Below, one piece after another: positions 1 to 5,772 of a stretch of 5,772 nt of DNA; positions within the stretch are counted from its first letter, which is position 1, and each line of letters opens with the position of its first letter. Source of the stretch: an uncultured Opitutia bacterium (GTDB lineage Bacteria > Verrucomicrobiota > Verrucomicrobiia > Opitutales > UBA953). Location: contig CAIVYX010000198.1 of NCBI GenBank assembly GCA_903910245.1, positions 1 to 5,772 on the forward strand. Reading direction: 5' to 3'. A program made the translations under genes and the position numbers. The notes under the pieces were generated by a model. It saw only the letters and a program-made list of their open reading frames with translations, ran no database searches and had not been told where the DNA came from.

Positions 1-16
1 ACCTATCCGCTTTAAT

Positions 17-101
17 GCTCAGGTGGTGGAATGGCAGACACGCTGGATTCAGGTTCCAGTGCCCCTAAAGCGTAAGGGTTCAAGTCCCTTCCTGAGCACC
101 A
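17..101 (+). tRNA. tRNA-Leu (anticodon CAG)
   Basis: This is a complete class II tRNA that reads the CUG leucine codon. The acceptor arms GCTCAGG (17-23) and CCTGAGC (91-97) pair perfectly. The discriminator is A98, as expected for leucine, and the CCA end is encoded at 99-101. The anticodon stem CTGGA/TCCAG (43-47 and 55-59) closes the loop TTCAGGT, which puts the anticodon CAG at 50-52. The variable arm is long (60-73) and the T arm is AAGGG-TTCAAGT-CCCTT (74-90). No mismatch or intron is visible, so it should be functional. Its promoter lies outside the window or in the 16 bases before it, where none is evident. Confidence 0.97.
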
Positions 102-111
102 AAAGCAAGAC

Positions 112-136
112 ACGACCCCGGCGACCCCGGGGTCGT
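112..136 (+). terminator. GC-rich inverted repeat downstream of tRNA-Leu, possible terminator
   Basis: ACGACCCC (112-119) and GGGGTCGT (129-136) form a perfect 8-bp stem with a 9-base loop. An overlapping perfect palindrome, CGACCCCGGGGTCG, occupies 122-135. The repeat begins 10 bases after the CCA end of the tRNA, a natural place for transcript ending or a 3'-processing barrier. No T tract follows, so it is not a classic intrinsic terminator and its role is inferred from position only. Confidence 0.35.
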
Positions 137-140
137 CCGA

Positions 141-172
141 TTGGCTACGATAAATGCGTATCCATCTATCAA
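141..172 (+). promoter_or_regulatory. Candidate promoter region for the kinase gene (weak)
   Basis: This is the only AT-rich patch in the gap between the tRNA and the kinase. TTGGCT (141-146) resembles a -35 box. Possible -10 boxes are ATCTAT (164-169) at 17-base spacing or TATCAA (167-172) at 20-base spacing; both are poor matches to TATAAT. The call rests on base composition and position, and the exact boxes are uncertain. Confidence 0.2.
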
Positions 173-187
173 TTACAAGCCTGCCAC

Positions 188-205
188 ACCCCTACCCCTA
201 CCCCT
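188..205 (+). repeat. Three tandem ACCCCT repeats
   Basis: ACCCCT occurs three times in a row. On the minus strand this reads as GGGG runs two bases apart, and another run of five G lies opposite 221-225. Together they could form a G-quadruplex on the minus strand, although the last loop would be long (16 bases). No function is evident; simple slippage is the plainest explanation. Confidence 0.6.
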
Positions 206-231
206 AATCGTTAGAGCCTTCCCCCTAGCAC

Positions 232-265
232 ATGGAGGATTGTCCCCCCCGAAAGGACCCTCCAT
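232..265 (+). promoter_or_regulatory. Leader hairpin upstream of the hybrid kinase
   Basis: ATGGAGG (232-238) pairs with CCTCCAT (259-265), and the inner GTCC (242-245) pairs with GGAC (255-258). This gives 11 base pairs with a 3-base bulge (239-241) and the loop CCCCCGAAA. The stem ends 15 bases before the kinase ATG. Its 5' arm holds the only Shine-Dalgarno-like GGAGG in the gap (234-238), buried in the stem and too far upstream to serve the ATG at 281. An ATG at 232 could open a 38-codon reading frame that ends at 348, inside the kinase gene. A role in translation control is inferred. No T tract follows, so a terminator is less likely. Confidence 0.45.
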
Positions 266-280
266 CCTTCCCCTTCACCG

Positions 281-2923
281 ATGGCGGACCTCACCACATT
301 ACCCGACCTCCTCCCCTGGCCCTTCCTGGTCTGCAGCCGCAAGGGTGAGATCCTTTTTGCCAACCCGCTCGTCGACCGCGCGGTCGGCCAGAAGGTCCAG
401 GCGGGCATGAACATCGATAAACTCTTCCTCGAACTCGAGAACGGCCAGGCTGCCTCCACCCTACTCCACTCCGCCGCCCGCTGGTCCGCCTGGAGCGGCA
501 TGCTCGAGGTCCGTAACGTCAACGCCGGCGAACCGATCCGCGCAGCTAAAATCATCCTGCAACCCGATCCGAAGTTCGATCGCCAAGTCTGGCTGATCTT
601 CGCCGAAGACCCGCTGGTCAACGGCGCGCCGATCCTCACGCCTCGTTCCGGCATGAGCCTCGCCCGCACGCTCATCGAGAATTCGCCCGACTTCATCATC
701 CTCCGCGACCTCCAGGGGCGCATCCTGCATACGAGCCGCAGCCTCGACGAGTTCCTCGCCCTGCCCTACCGCGGCTACGTGGCCGACCTGACGCTGGCCG
801 ATATCCTTTCGGCCCGCTCGGCCAACCAGTTCCGGCAGTTCGATGAGGAAGTGATCCGTACCGGCCAACGGGTGCTCCATGCGGTCATGCACTTCGAGAC
901 CCTGGACAGCCGCTCGCGCCTCGTCCGCGTCGTCCACGAACGCATCAAGGGCGGCGGCGGCCTGCCGAACGGACTCCTGACCTTTGCGGTCAACATCACG
1001 GAATCGGTCGACGAACATAACCGCCTGCGCATCGCGCTGGAAAAGGCGGAAGAGGTCGCCGCCGCCAAATGGCAGTTCGTCGCCAACGTGACCCATGAGA
1101 TCCGTAACCCGATCAACGCCATCCAAGGCCTTTGCGAGACGAACCTGGAGCTGGCGCCGCCGCTTTCGCCGGACGTACTGCGCAAAATCCAGTCCTGCGC
1201 CAGCGAACTCGAAGATACCGTCCGCGACGTGCTTGACTTCTCCCGGCTCGACCGCGGCAACGTGACGATTGAGAACATCCCCTTCAACCCCGTCCGCGCC
1301 CTCGAGGAAGTGACCGCCCAGTTCCAGCACCAGGCGGGCCGTAAGGGCGTCGAACTTGCCGCACTCGTCAAGGCCGACTCCCCCCAGTCCGTGCTCGGCG
1401 ACCCGATCAAATTCCGCCGCATCATCGCCAACCTCGTCGGTAACGCAGTGAAGTTCACCGGGAACGGCCACGTCCACGCGGAACTCGAATTCGAGGAACG
1501 TAACGGCCGACTCCGGGCACAACTCACCGTTCGCGACACGGGCATTGGCATCCCGGGCGACCAGCTCGAGAGCATCTTCGAGCCGTTCACGCAGGCCGAC
1601 GCCTCCACGACCCGCCGCTTCGGCGGTACGGGCCTCGGCCTGACTATCGTCCGCAGCCTCACGCAGGCGATGGACGGCTATATGAAAGTGATGAGCGAAG
1701 TCGGCACAGGCTCGAGCTTCGCCGCGACGGTCATGGTCGAGCCCAACCCAGCCTTTACGCCGCCGCCCCAGCCTAAACTCGCCGGCCAGCGGATCCTGCT
1801 CGTCGCCGGCGACCCCGCCGTCCGCCAATGGTTCGCCGACTCGCTTTCTTTTTGGGGCGCGGAATGCGAACAGACGGAGACCTACGAAGACGCCGAAGCA
1901 CTCTGGGCGGCCGCGGCCGCCGCCGAAAACCCCTTCAGCCGCGCGATCATCGACCTACCCGAAGACGTCAGCCCGCGCCTCCCGGCCTTCCCGCGCGAAC
2001 AGGTCATCCTGGTGACTTCTTCCGAAGTCGAATTCCGCAGCCAGGCCCAACTCTTCCGACCAGTCACGCTCACGGCGCTCTGGACCCGCTTCAGTACCGA
2101 AGCCCCGATCCACGACGAACGCGAGCCGGCCCACGGTGCCCCCCGCGCCTCCCGCATTCTCCGCGTGCTCCTCGCCGAAGACAACGAGGTCAACCGCGAG
2201 GTCGCCAGCGCCCGCCTGCGCCGCGCCGGCCATGACGTCAGCGCCACAGTCGACGGCTCCGCCGCCCTGGACCTCTGGCGCACCAAGGAATTCGACGTTG
2301 CGATTCTCGATATCCAGATGCCGATCATGGACGGGCTGTCCGTCGCCGCCGCCATCCGCGCCGAAGAACAGGCCCGGGGTCGTCGCCGCACCTCACTCCT
2401 AGCCCTGACCGCCATGACCCAGGAACTGGATCGCGCCCGCTGCGAGGCAGCCGGCTTCGACGCCTACCTCGCGAAGCCGGTCCGGGGCGCGGAATTACTC
2501 GAAAAACTGGAGCTTCTCGCCGCCAGTCAGGAAGCCGCCCTCGGTCGCGTCCGGGACGACGAGTTCGCGGCCAACCTCGAGGCCGCCGAAAAAGAAGATG
2601 CCGAGGACCTCAAGGCCGCCGCCCGGGCCTTCCTCCGGCACGCCGAGGACATCATCACCCGCCTCTGCGTCGCCCGCGACTCCTCGGAGCCAGACGCCCT
2701 CAGCCGCGAAGCCCACGGGGCCAAAGGCATGCTTTCCCTGATGGCCTGCACTGGCCTTGCCCGCCTCGCCAACCAGATCGAACGCCAGCCGACCGAGACC
2801 TCGGCCCGCGCCCGGACGGATGAGCTCATCGACGGCTTGCGGAAACTGCGCGAGACGCTACAGTCTCGTTCTGACCTGAGCCCTGATGGCCAAGCCGAAA
2901 CTCAAACCCGAAATCAAGACTGA
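281..2923 (+). CDS. Cytosolic hybrid histidine kinase (PAS-PAS-HisKA-HATPase-pseudoREC-REC-HPt)
   Basis: This 880-residue sensor kinase carries its own phosphorelay. It should autophosphorylate at His272 and pass phosphate to Asp677, then His812, then a separate regulator. PAS-like regions lie at about 10-110 and 125-245. A helical linker (244-268) leads to HisKA with the H-box HEIRNP. The ATPase domain has the N-box (Asn384, Asn388), DTGIGIP at 419-425, FEPF at 433-436 and GGTGLGL at 448-454. The first receiver (about 503-603) is degenerate: Ala-Gly (509-510) replaces the acidic pair and Arg593 sits where Lys is expected, though Asp558 remains. The second receiver (about 626-748) is intact, with Glu633-Asp634, Asp677, Thr710 and Lys732. 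HPt has HGAKG at 812-816. No membrane segment or signal peptide is visible, so it probably senses a cytosolic signal. The start at 281 is the only good one: in-frame sequence upstream has no ATG, GTG or TTG before a stop at 212. It has no Shine-Dalgarno. The domain layout resembles BarA-type kinases without the membrane part. Signal and partner are unknown. Confidence 0.95.
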   Translation: MADLTTLPDLLPWPFLVCSRKGEILFANPLVDRAVGQKVQAGMNIDKLFLELENGQAASTLLHSAARWSAWSGMLEVRNVNAGEPIRAAKIILQPDPKFDRQVWLIFAEDPLVNGAPILTPRSGMSLARTLIENSPDFIILRDLQGRILHTSRSLDEFLALPYRGYVADLTLADILSARSANQFRQFDEEVIRTGQRVLHAVMHFETLDSRSRLVRVVHERIKGGGGLPNGLLTFAVNITESVDEHNRLRIALEKAEEVAAAKWQFVANVTHEIRNPINAIQGLCETNLELAPPLSPDVLRKIQSCASELEDTVRDVLDFSRLDRGNVTIENIPFNPVRALEEVTAQFQHQAGRKGVELAALVKADSPQSVLGDPIKFRRIIANLVGNAVKFTGNGHVHAELEFEERNGRLRAQLTVRDTGIGIPGDQLESIFEPFTQADASTTRRFGGTGLGLTIVRSLTQAMDGYMKVMSEVGTGSSFAATVMVEPNPAFTPPPQPKLAGQRILLVAGDPAVRQWFADSLSFWGAECEQTETYEDAEALWAAAAAAENPFSRAIIDLPEDVSPRLPAFPREQVILVTSSEVEFRSQAQLFRPVTLTALWTRFSTEAPIHDEREPAHGAPRASRILRVLLAEDNEVNREVASARLRRAGHDVSATVDGSAALDLWRTKEFDVAILDIQMPIMDGLSVAAAIRAEEQARGRRRTSLLALTAMTQELDRARCEAAGFDAYLAKPVRGAELLEKLELLAASQEAALGRVRDDEFAANLEAAEKEDAEDLKAAARAFLRHAEDIITRLCVARDSSEPDALSREAHGAKGMLSLMACTGLARLANQIERQPTETSARARTDELIDGLRKLRETLQSRSDLSPDGQAETQTRNQD

Positions 2924-3173
2924 GACGCTGGTCTCGGCGGCGCCTAAGTGGAACGTCGTCGTGCTCAACGATCCCATCAACTACCAAGCTTACGTCGTCG
3001 TGGCCTTCATGAGCGTGCTGCGCATCAGCGCCGCTGAAGCCAAGAAGCTCATGCGCGCCATCCACGCCGAAGGTCGTGCGACTGTGTGGACCGGCGACCG
3101 CGAACGTGCCGAGATGCTCTCGCTGGAGTTACAGCAGTGGCACCTCAACTCCCTCCTCGAGAAAGATGGCTGA
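2886..3173 (+). CDS. clpS: ClpS, N-degron adaptor for the Clp protease
   Basis: This 95-residue protein matches ClpS across its length. ClpS binds proteins with bulky hydrophobic N-terminal residues and delivers them to ClpA or ClpC with ClpP. A flexible N-terminal tail (about 1-20) precedes the core. The pocket residues known from the family are present: Asn28-Asp29 (NDP, as in E. coli Asn34-Asp35) and His60 in AIHAEGRA (E. coli His66). The C-terminal LNSLLEK fits the family end. Oddly, Gln34 falls where E. coli has the gatekeeper Met40, which could change the size or type of residue accepted. The ATG at 2886 is the only usable start, because no in-frame start follows before the core. It therefore overlaps the kinase gene by 38 bases in another frame, which suggests coupled translation. 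No Shine-Dalgarno is visible. No clpA, clpC or clpP lies in the window. Confidence 0.92.
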   Translation: MAKPKLKPEIKTETLVSAAPKWNVVVLNDPINYQAYVVVAFMSVLRISAAEAKKLMRAIHAEGRATVWTGDRERAEMLSLELQQWHLNSLLEKDG

Positions 3174-3630
3174 ACTGCGCCTCAGCATGACCCGGGAGGC
3201 GCGCACGGTGCTCTCCGACCTACTCCGCCTCATTGCGCCCACCGCGGCCCGCGTCTCGGTCAACCGTGCCAACGTGCCCGGCAACGACGAGGAGATTGCC
3301 GGCTTCTGGGTCGAGACCCTCACCGCGCAGGCCTCCGAGGAGGCCCGCCTGCTCGCTGTGGCCTTCGCCAGCGCCAAGGGCGATCCGGCGGTGATCCTGC
3401 TCCCCAACGAGGCCCAGGCCCACGCCTTCCTTCGCGCCCTCTCCGCCGTCCGCCTCGCGCTCCGCGACTTGGTCTTCGCCGACGTCACCGACGCCCAGCT
3501 CGAAAGCGTCGAGGACATCGACGACGAGTCCCTGCCGACCGAGAAGCGCCACGCCCTCGCCTGCTACGCCTGCTTCGGCCTGCTCCAGCAGTCGCTGATC
3601 TCACAGCTCTGCCCTGAGGCCTTCGACTGA
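3166..3630 (+). CDS. DUF2017-like protein encoded next to clpS
   Basis: This is a soluble, mainly helical protein of 154 residues with no signal peptide or membrane segment. The segment around residues 86-108, with FLRALSAVRLALRD, resembles the WL-x-LN-x-RLALG motif of DUF2017 proteins. In actinobacteria those proteins are encoded directly after clpS, for example Rv1332 after Rv1331 in Mycobacterium tuberculosis. An acidic stretch (about 109-124) precedes the helical C-terminus. The ATG at 3166 is chosen because it overlaps the clpS stop by 8 bases, typical of coupled genes, and because the protein then begins MAELRLS. An open frame extends upstream to 3076 but would lie deep inside clpS. Its biochemical function is unknown; the pairing suggests a role with ClpS or the Clp protease. 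The family call is from remembered motifs and is moderate. Confidence 0.7.
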   Translation: MAELRLSMTREARTVLSDLLRLIAPTAARVSVNRANVPGNDEEIAGFWVETLTAQASEEARLLAVAFASAKGDPAVILLPNEAQAHAFLRALSAVRLALRDLVFADVTDAQLESVEDIDDESLPTEKRHALACYACFGLLQQSLISQLCPEAFD

Positions 3631-3678
3631 GCGACGAAATCGGTTGAACGTCCGCTCCTGACCCGCAACAAACAGGAC

Positions 3679-5538
3679 GTGCGCAGCGGCCTCCTCAGTT
3701 TCTTCTCCGCCCTCGGTTCGTTCGGTCGCCAGCTCGCGGCCCTGCCTCGCCCGAAATCCCTTCCTTTTGTCGGCGTCGTCCGCTCGATGGACGGACCGAC
3801 CTTCAAGGCGGACCTCGTCGCCGGCCTGAACGTCGCGCTGCTCGCCTTCCCGATGTCGATGGCCTTCGCGATGAAGGCCGGCCTGCCAATCTGGTGCGGA
3901 CTCGTCGGCTGCGGCGTGGCCGCTGCGGTGGCCCCGCTCTTCAGCGGCTCGGCTAATCTCTCCGCTGGCCCGACCAACGCCACTGCGGCCCTACTGCTCG
4001 GCGCTTTCGCCACGCTCGGCGCCACCAACCCAGAACTACGCGCCTCGGCGCTCCCGACCTTGGTGCTGATGACGGGCCTGTTCCTTCTCCTCGCCTCGTG
4101 GTTGCGCCTCAGCGGCTTCGCCGACTTCGTCCCGCGCACGGTGATCTCCGCCTACATCGCCGCTGCGGCCCTGCGCGTCATTGCGCTCCAGCTCCCCATC
4201 GCCCTAGGCATGCCCGGCGATCACGCCAGCGAAACGCTCCCCGAAGTACTCTGGCAAGCGCTCCGCATGGGCCGTACGCTCATCAATCCAGAACTGGGCC
4301 TGACCATCGTAACGGGCATCGCCTATTTCATTCTCCGGCCGAAATATGGAGCCGGTAAAGCCATCCTCGGCGCGGTCGCCGTTGCCACTGTCGGCGCCAT
4401 CCTCGCGCAGAACGTGGCCCACGCCCAAGGCAGTATCGCCAAACTGGTCACAGTTGTCGGTGAGGCCGCCCAACCCGGGGCCGCCCTGCCCCTGCCCGAT
4501 TTCTCCGGCCGCACGCTCTCGACGCTCTTCTCGCCGGCCCTCGCGCTGGCGGTGCTGATCGTCATTGAGGGGACAGCCAACGCCCGAGCCTCAGCCTTAA
4601 AGACCGGCCGGCCGTCTGACCTTCACCAAGAAGTCTACGGCCTCGGCATGGCCAACGTGGCCTGCGCCTTCGCGGGAGGCATGGCGGCCTCTGGTTCGAT
4701 CAGTCGCTCGGCCCTCAACGTCGCCAGCGGCGCCCGCACAGCGATGGCCTCGCTCCTCTGCGGCGGCTTCATCCTTGGCGCCCTCTTCCTCGCCAGTCCC
4801 GCGGTGGCGGTCGTGCCGCTCTCGACACTGGCCATCCTCGTCATCCTCGCCGAACTCGAGCTCGCGAACTTCTCCGCGATCAAGCTGATTCTAAAATCCG
4901 GGGCCCAAGACCGCACGGTCTTCCTCGCCACCTTCGCCACCGCGCTCCTCGCCCCGCTCGACATCGCGATCTTCCTCGGCACCACGGTCGCCGTCGCCTT
5001 TTACCTGAAGCAGACGTCCACCCCGGAAGTCGTCGAGTACGACTTCTCTGACACGGGCGAGATCAAGGAACGTCCGAAGGGCCAAGGCACGACGGGCATC
5101 TCGATCCTGCATGTCGAAGGTAGCCTGCACTTCGGCGCGACCCAAGCCTTCCACGAACATCTCCGCCGCGCCTCGGCCGACCCGAACCTGAAGGTGCTCG
5201 TGCTGAAGTTCCGCGAAGCGCTCTACCTCGACGCCAACGGCGTGCTGCTCCTGCGAGACCTGGCCGACACGCTGAAGTCCGATGGTCGCCACCTGATTCT
5301 CTGCGAGGCGAAGGCCGACACGATGCGGATCATCGTTAACGCCGGCCTCGATCAATCAGTCGGCAAGGAGAACGTCTTCCCGTTCGAGGAAGCCCACCCG
5401 AACCTCGCCCTCGCCAAGGCCGTCCGCCGCGCCCGCGAACTGGCCGGTGGCGGCCAGGCGGTCCTTCGTATCGTGACGGCCCCGCACCCTGACCTGCCCA
5501 AGCCCGCTTCGGCCTCGGGTGAGGATTGGCAGATTTAG
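3679..5538 (+). CDS. SulP-family anion transporter with C-terminal STAS domain
   Basis: This 619-residue inner-membrane transporter belongs to SulP (SLC26), which moves sulfate, bicarbonate or other anions. About 12-14 hydrophobic segments span residues 45-442. Family marks include DLVAGLNVALLAFPMSMAFA (45-64), the anion-site region GSANLSAGPTN (90-100), Glu297 in VIEGTANARA, and the GMAN...SGSISRSALN signature (323-347). A STAS domain follows (about 471-585) with the loop LDANG at 517-521. A tail of about 30 residues with several Pro ends the protein. The substrate cannot be read from the sequence, so sulfate versus bicarbonate stays open. The start is uncertain. GTG at 3679 keeps the usual cytosolic N-terminal part, but its AGGA (3674-3677) is only one base away. 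ATG at 3787 (residue 37) is the alternative and is very close to the first membrane segment. The gene lies 48 bases after the DUF2017-like stop with no terminator between, so it may share that transcript. Confidence 0.93.
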   Translation: MRSGLLSFFSALGSFGRQLAALPRPKSLPFVGVVRSMDGPTFKADLVAGLNVALLAFPMSMAFAMKAGLPIWCGLVGCGVAAAVAPLFSGSANLSAGPTNATAALLLGAFATLGATNPELRASALPTLVLMTGLFLLLASWLRLSGFADFVPRTVISAYIAAAALRVIALQLPIALGMPGDHASETLPEVLWQALRMGRTLINPELGLTIVTGIAYFILRPKYGAGKAILGAVAVATVGAILAQNVAHAQGSIAKLVTVVGEAAQPGAALPLPDFSGRTLSTLFSPALALAVLIVIEGTANARASALKTGRPSDLHQEVYGLGMANVACAFAGGMAASGSISRSALNVASGARTAMASLLCGGFILGALFLASPAVAVVPLSTLAILVILAELELANFSAIKLILKSGAQDRTVFLATFATALLAPLDIAIFLGTTVAVAFYLKQTSTPEVVEYDFSDTGEIKERPKGQGTTGISILHVEGSLHFGATQAFHEHLRRASADPNLKVLVLKFREALYLDANGVLLLRDLADTLKSDGRHLILCEAKADTMRIIVNAGLDQSVGKENVFPFEEAHPNLALAKAVRRARELAGGGQAVLRIVTAPHPDLPKPASASGEDWQI

Positions 5539-5556
5539 TCTTCTCTCGCCGCTTTT

Positions 5557-5598
5557 CGGACAGACCAAGCCGTCCGTTTGGGCTTTTACGGTGGTTTT
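5557..5598 (+). terminator. Candidate intrinsic terminator after the SulP gene
   Basis: CGGAC (5557-5561) and GTCCG (5572-5576) form a 5-bp stem with a 10-base loop, followed by TTT. An alternative stem, AAGCC (5567-5571) with GGCTT (5581-5585), runs into TTTT at 5584-5587. A further T5 run lies at 5594-5598. The region begins 18 bases after the stop codon, a fitting place for a transcript end. The stems are short, so the call is moderate. Confidence 0.45.
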
Positions 5599-5618
5599 TG
5601 AATTATGGCTTGAAGCCC
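5567..5618 (+). promoter_or_regulatory. Competing stem-loop elements between the SulP and aldolase genes
   Basis: Four short segments can pair in different ways. AAGCC (5567-5571) can pair with GGCTT inside 5580-5585 or with GGCTT at 5607-5611. GGGCTT (5580-5585) can instead pair over 6 bp with AAGCCC (5613-5618). The local GGCT-TGA-AGCC (5607-5617) can also fold by itself. Such exclusive pairings can act as an attenuator, or may be remains of a terminator. The rest of the gap (5619-5682) is mostly GC-rich, with CCC-TTTT-GGGG at 5632-5642. I see no convincing promoter boxes for the aldolase gene. Confidence 0.25.
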
Positions 5619-5682
5619 GCACCGGGACTCGCCCTTTTGGGGTGGTCTGTTCACCAATCCAGCCGCCCACCTTCCCAGCACC

Positions 5683-5772
5683 ATGAGCCACTACAGCGAC
5701 ATCCAAAAGCACCTCGGCACCGAAGCCGAAAACCTCCTCGGGTTCAACAACCCGAAGATCAAGAAGGAGCAG
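5683..5772 (+). CDS. fbaB: Class I fructose-bisphosphate aldolase, FbaB type (5' end only)
   Basis: Only the first 30 codons are present; the frame stays open to the window end. The start MSHYSDIQKHLGTEAENLL matches the N-terminus of FbaB/DhnA-type aldolases, where E. coli FbaB has DIAQLLGKDADNLL at the same place. The following NPKIKKEQ matches the segment before the conserved LPG. Enzymes of this family split fructose 1,6-bisphosphate into glyceraldehyde 3-phosphate and dihydroxyacetone phosphate through a lysine Schiff base in glycolysis or gluconeogenesis; the catalytic residues lie beyond the window. The ATG at 5683 fits the family start, though no Shine-Dalgarno precedes it (CCCAGCACC). 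The gap and hairpins upstream suggest it is transcribed apart from the SulP gene. Confidence 0.75.
   Translation, partial: MSHYSDIQKHLGTEAENLLGFNNPKIKKEQ

Noticed and set aside
17..101. tRNA-Leu as an integration site for a genomic island
   Set aside because: No integrase and no repeat of the tRNA 3' end is present in the window, and the downstream genes look like ordinary chromosomal genes.
188..205. ACCCCT repeats as a telomere-like array or CRISPR
   Set aside because: Only three 6-base units with no spacers are present, which is too short for either.
232..265. Leader hairpin as an intrinsic terminator of the tRNA transcript
   Set aside because: It is 130 bases from the tRNA and is followed by mixed C-rich sequence, with no T run.
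461..1828. Long 455-codon open frame on the minus strand opposite the kinase gene
   Set aside because: It lies entirely inside the kinase gene, whose domains are unmistakable. GC-rich third positions commonly open long frames on the opposite strand, and the translation resembles no family.
1908..1925. GCGGCCGC-type low-complexity run in the kinase gene
   Set aside because: It simply encodes an alanine stretch (residues 543-548) in a GC-rich gene, and the frame is intact on both sides.
2886..2923. Frameshift fusing the kinase to ClpS
   Set aside because: The kinase is complete through its HPt domain and ClpS has its own ATG and full core, so two overlapping genes explain the region better than a broken fusion.

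Overview
The window looks like an ordinary chromosomal stretch of a GC-rich free-living bacterium, with every recognisable gene on the + strand and tightly packed. My best guess for the host is Verrucomicrobiota, possibly Opitutae. The guess rests on high GC, start codons without Shine-Dalgarno sequences, and clpS next to a DUF2017-like gene in a non-actinobacterial-looking context. It is a low-confidence inference; no single gene here settles the lineage.

Layout: a complete tRNA-Leu(CAG) with an encoded CCA end (17-101) is followed by a 179-bp gap. The gap holds a GC-rich inverted repeat, an AT-rich patch that may carry a promoter, three ACCCCT repeats and a well-formed hairpin. The hairpin ends 15 bases before the start of a large cytosolic hybrid histidine kinase (281-2923). 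That kinase has two PAS-like regions, HisKA, HATPase_c, a degenerate receiver, an intact receiver and an HPt domain. Its 3' end overlaps clpS (2886-3173) by 38 bases. clpS in turn overlaps a DUF2017-like gene (3166-3630) by 8 bases. After 48 bases comes a SulP-family anion transporter with a STAS domain (3679-5538). A 144-bp gap with terminator-like and mutually exclusive hairpins separates it from the first 30 codons of a class I fructose-bisphosphate aldolase of the FbaB type, cut off by the window end.

How the genes may work together: kinase, clpS and the DUF2017-like gene overlap and were probably translated from one message; sulP may belong to the same message. The kinase carries a full His-Asp-His relay but no partner response regulator is nearby. 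ClpS is the adaptor that hands N-degron substrates to ClpAP or ClpCP. The arrangement allows co-expression of a phosphorelay and an N-degron adaptor, but nothing here proves a functional link. The most notable protein-level oddities are Gln at the usual gatekeeper Met of ClpS and the loss of the acidic pair and Lys from the first receiver of the kinase. I found no CRISPR, mobile element, toxin-antitoxin pair or clearly new system.
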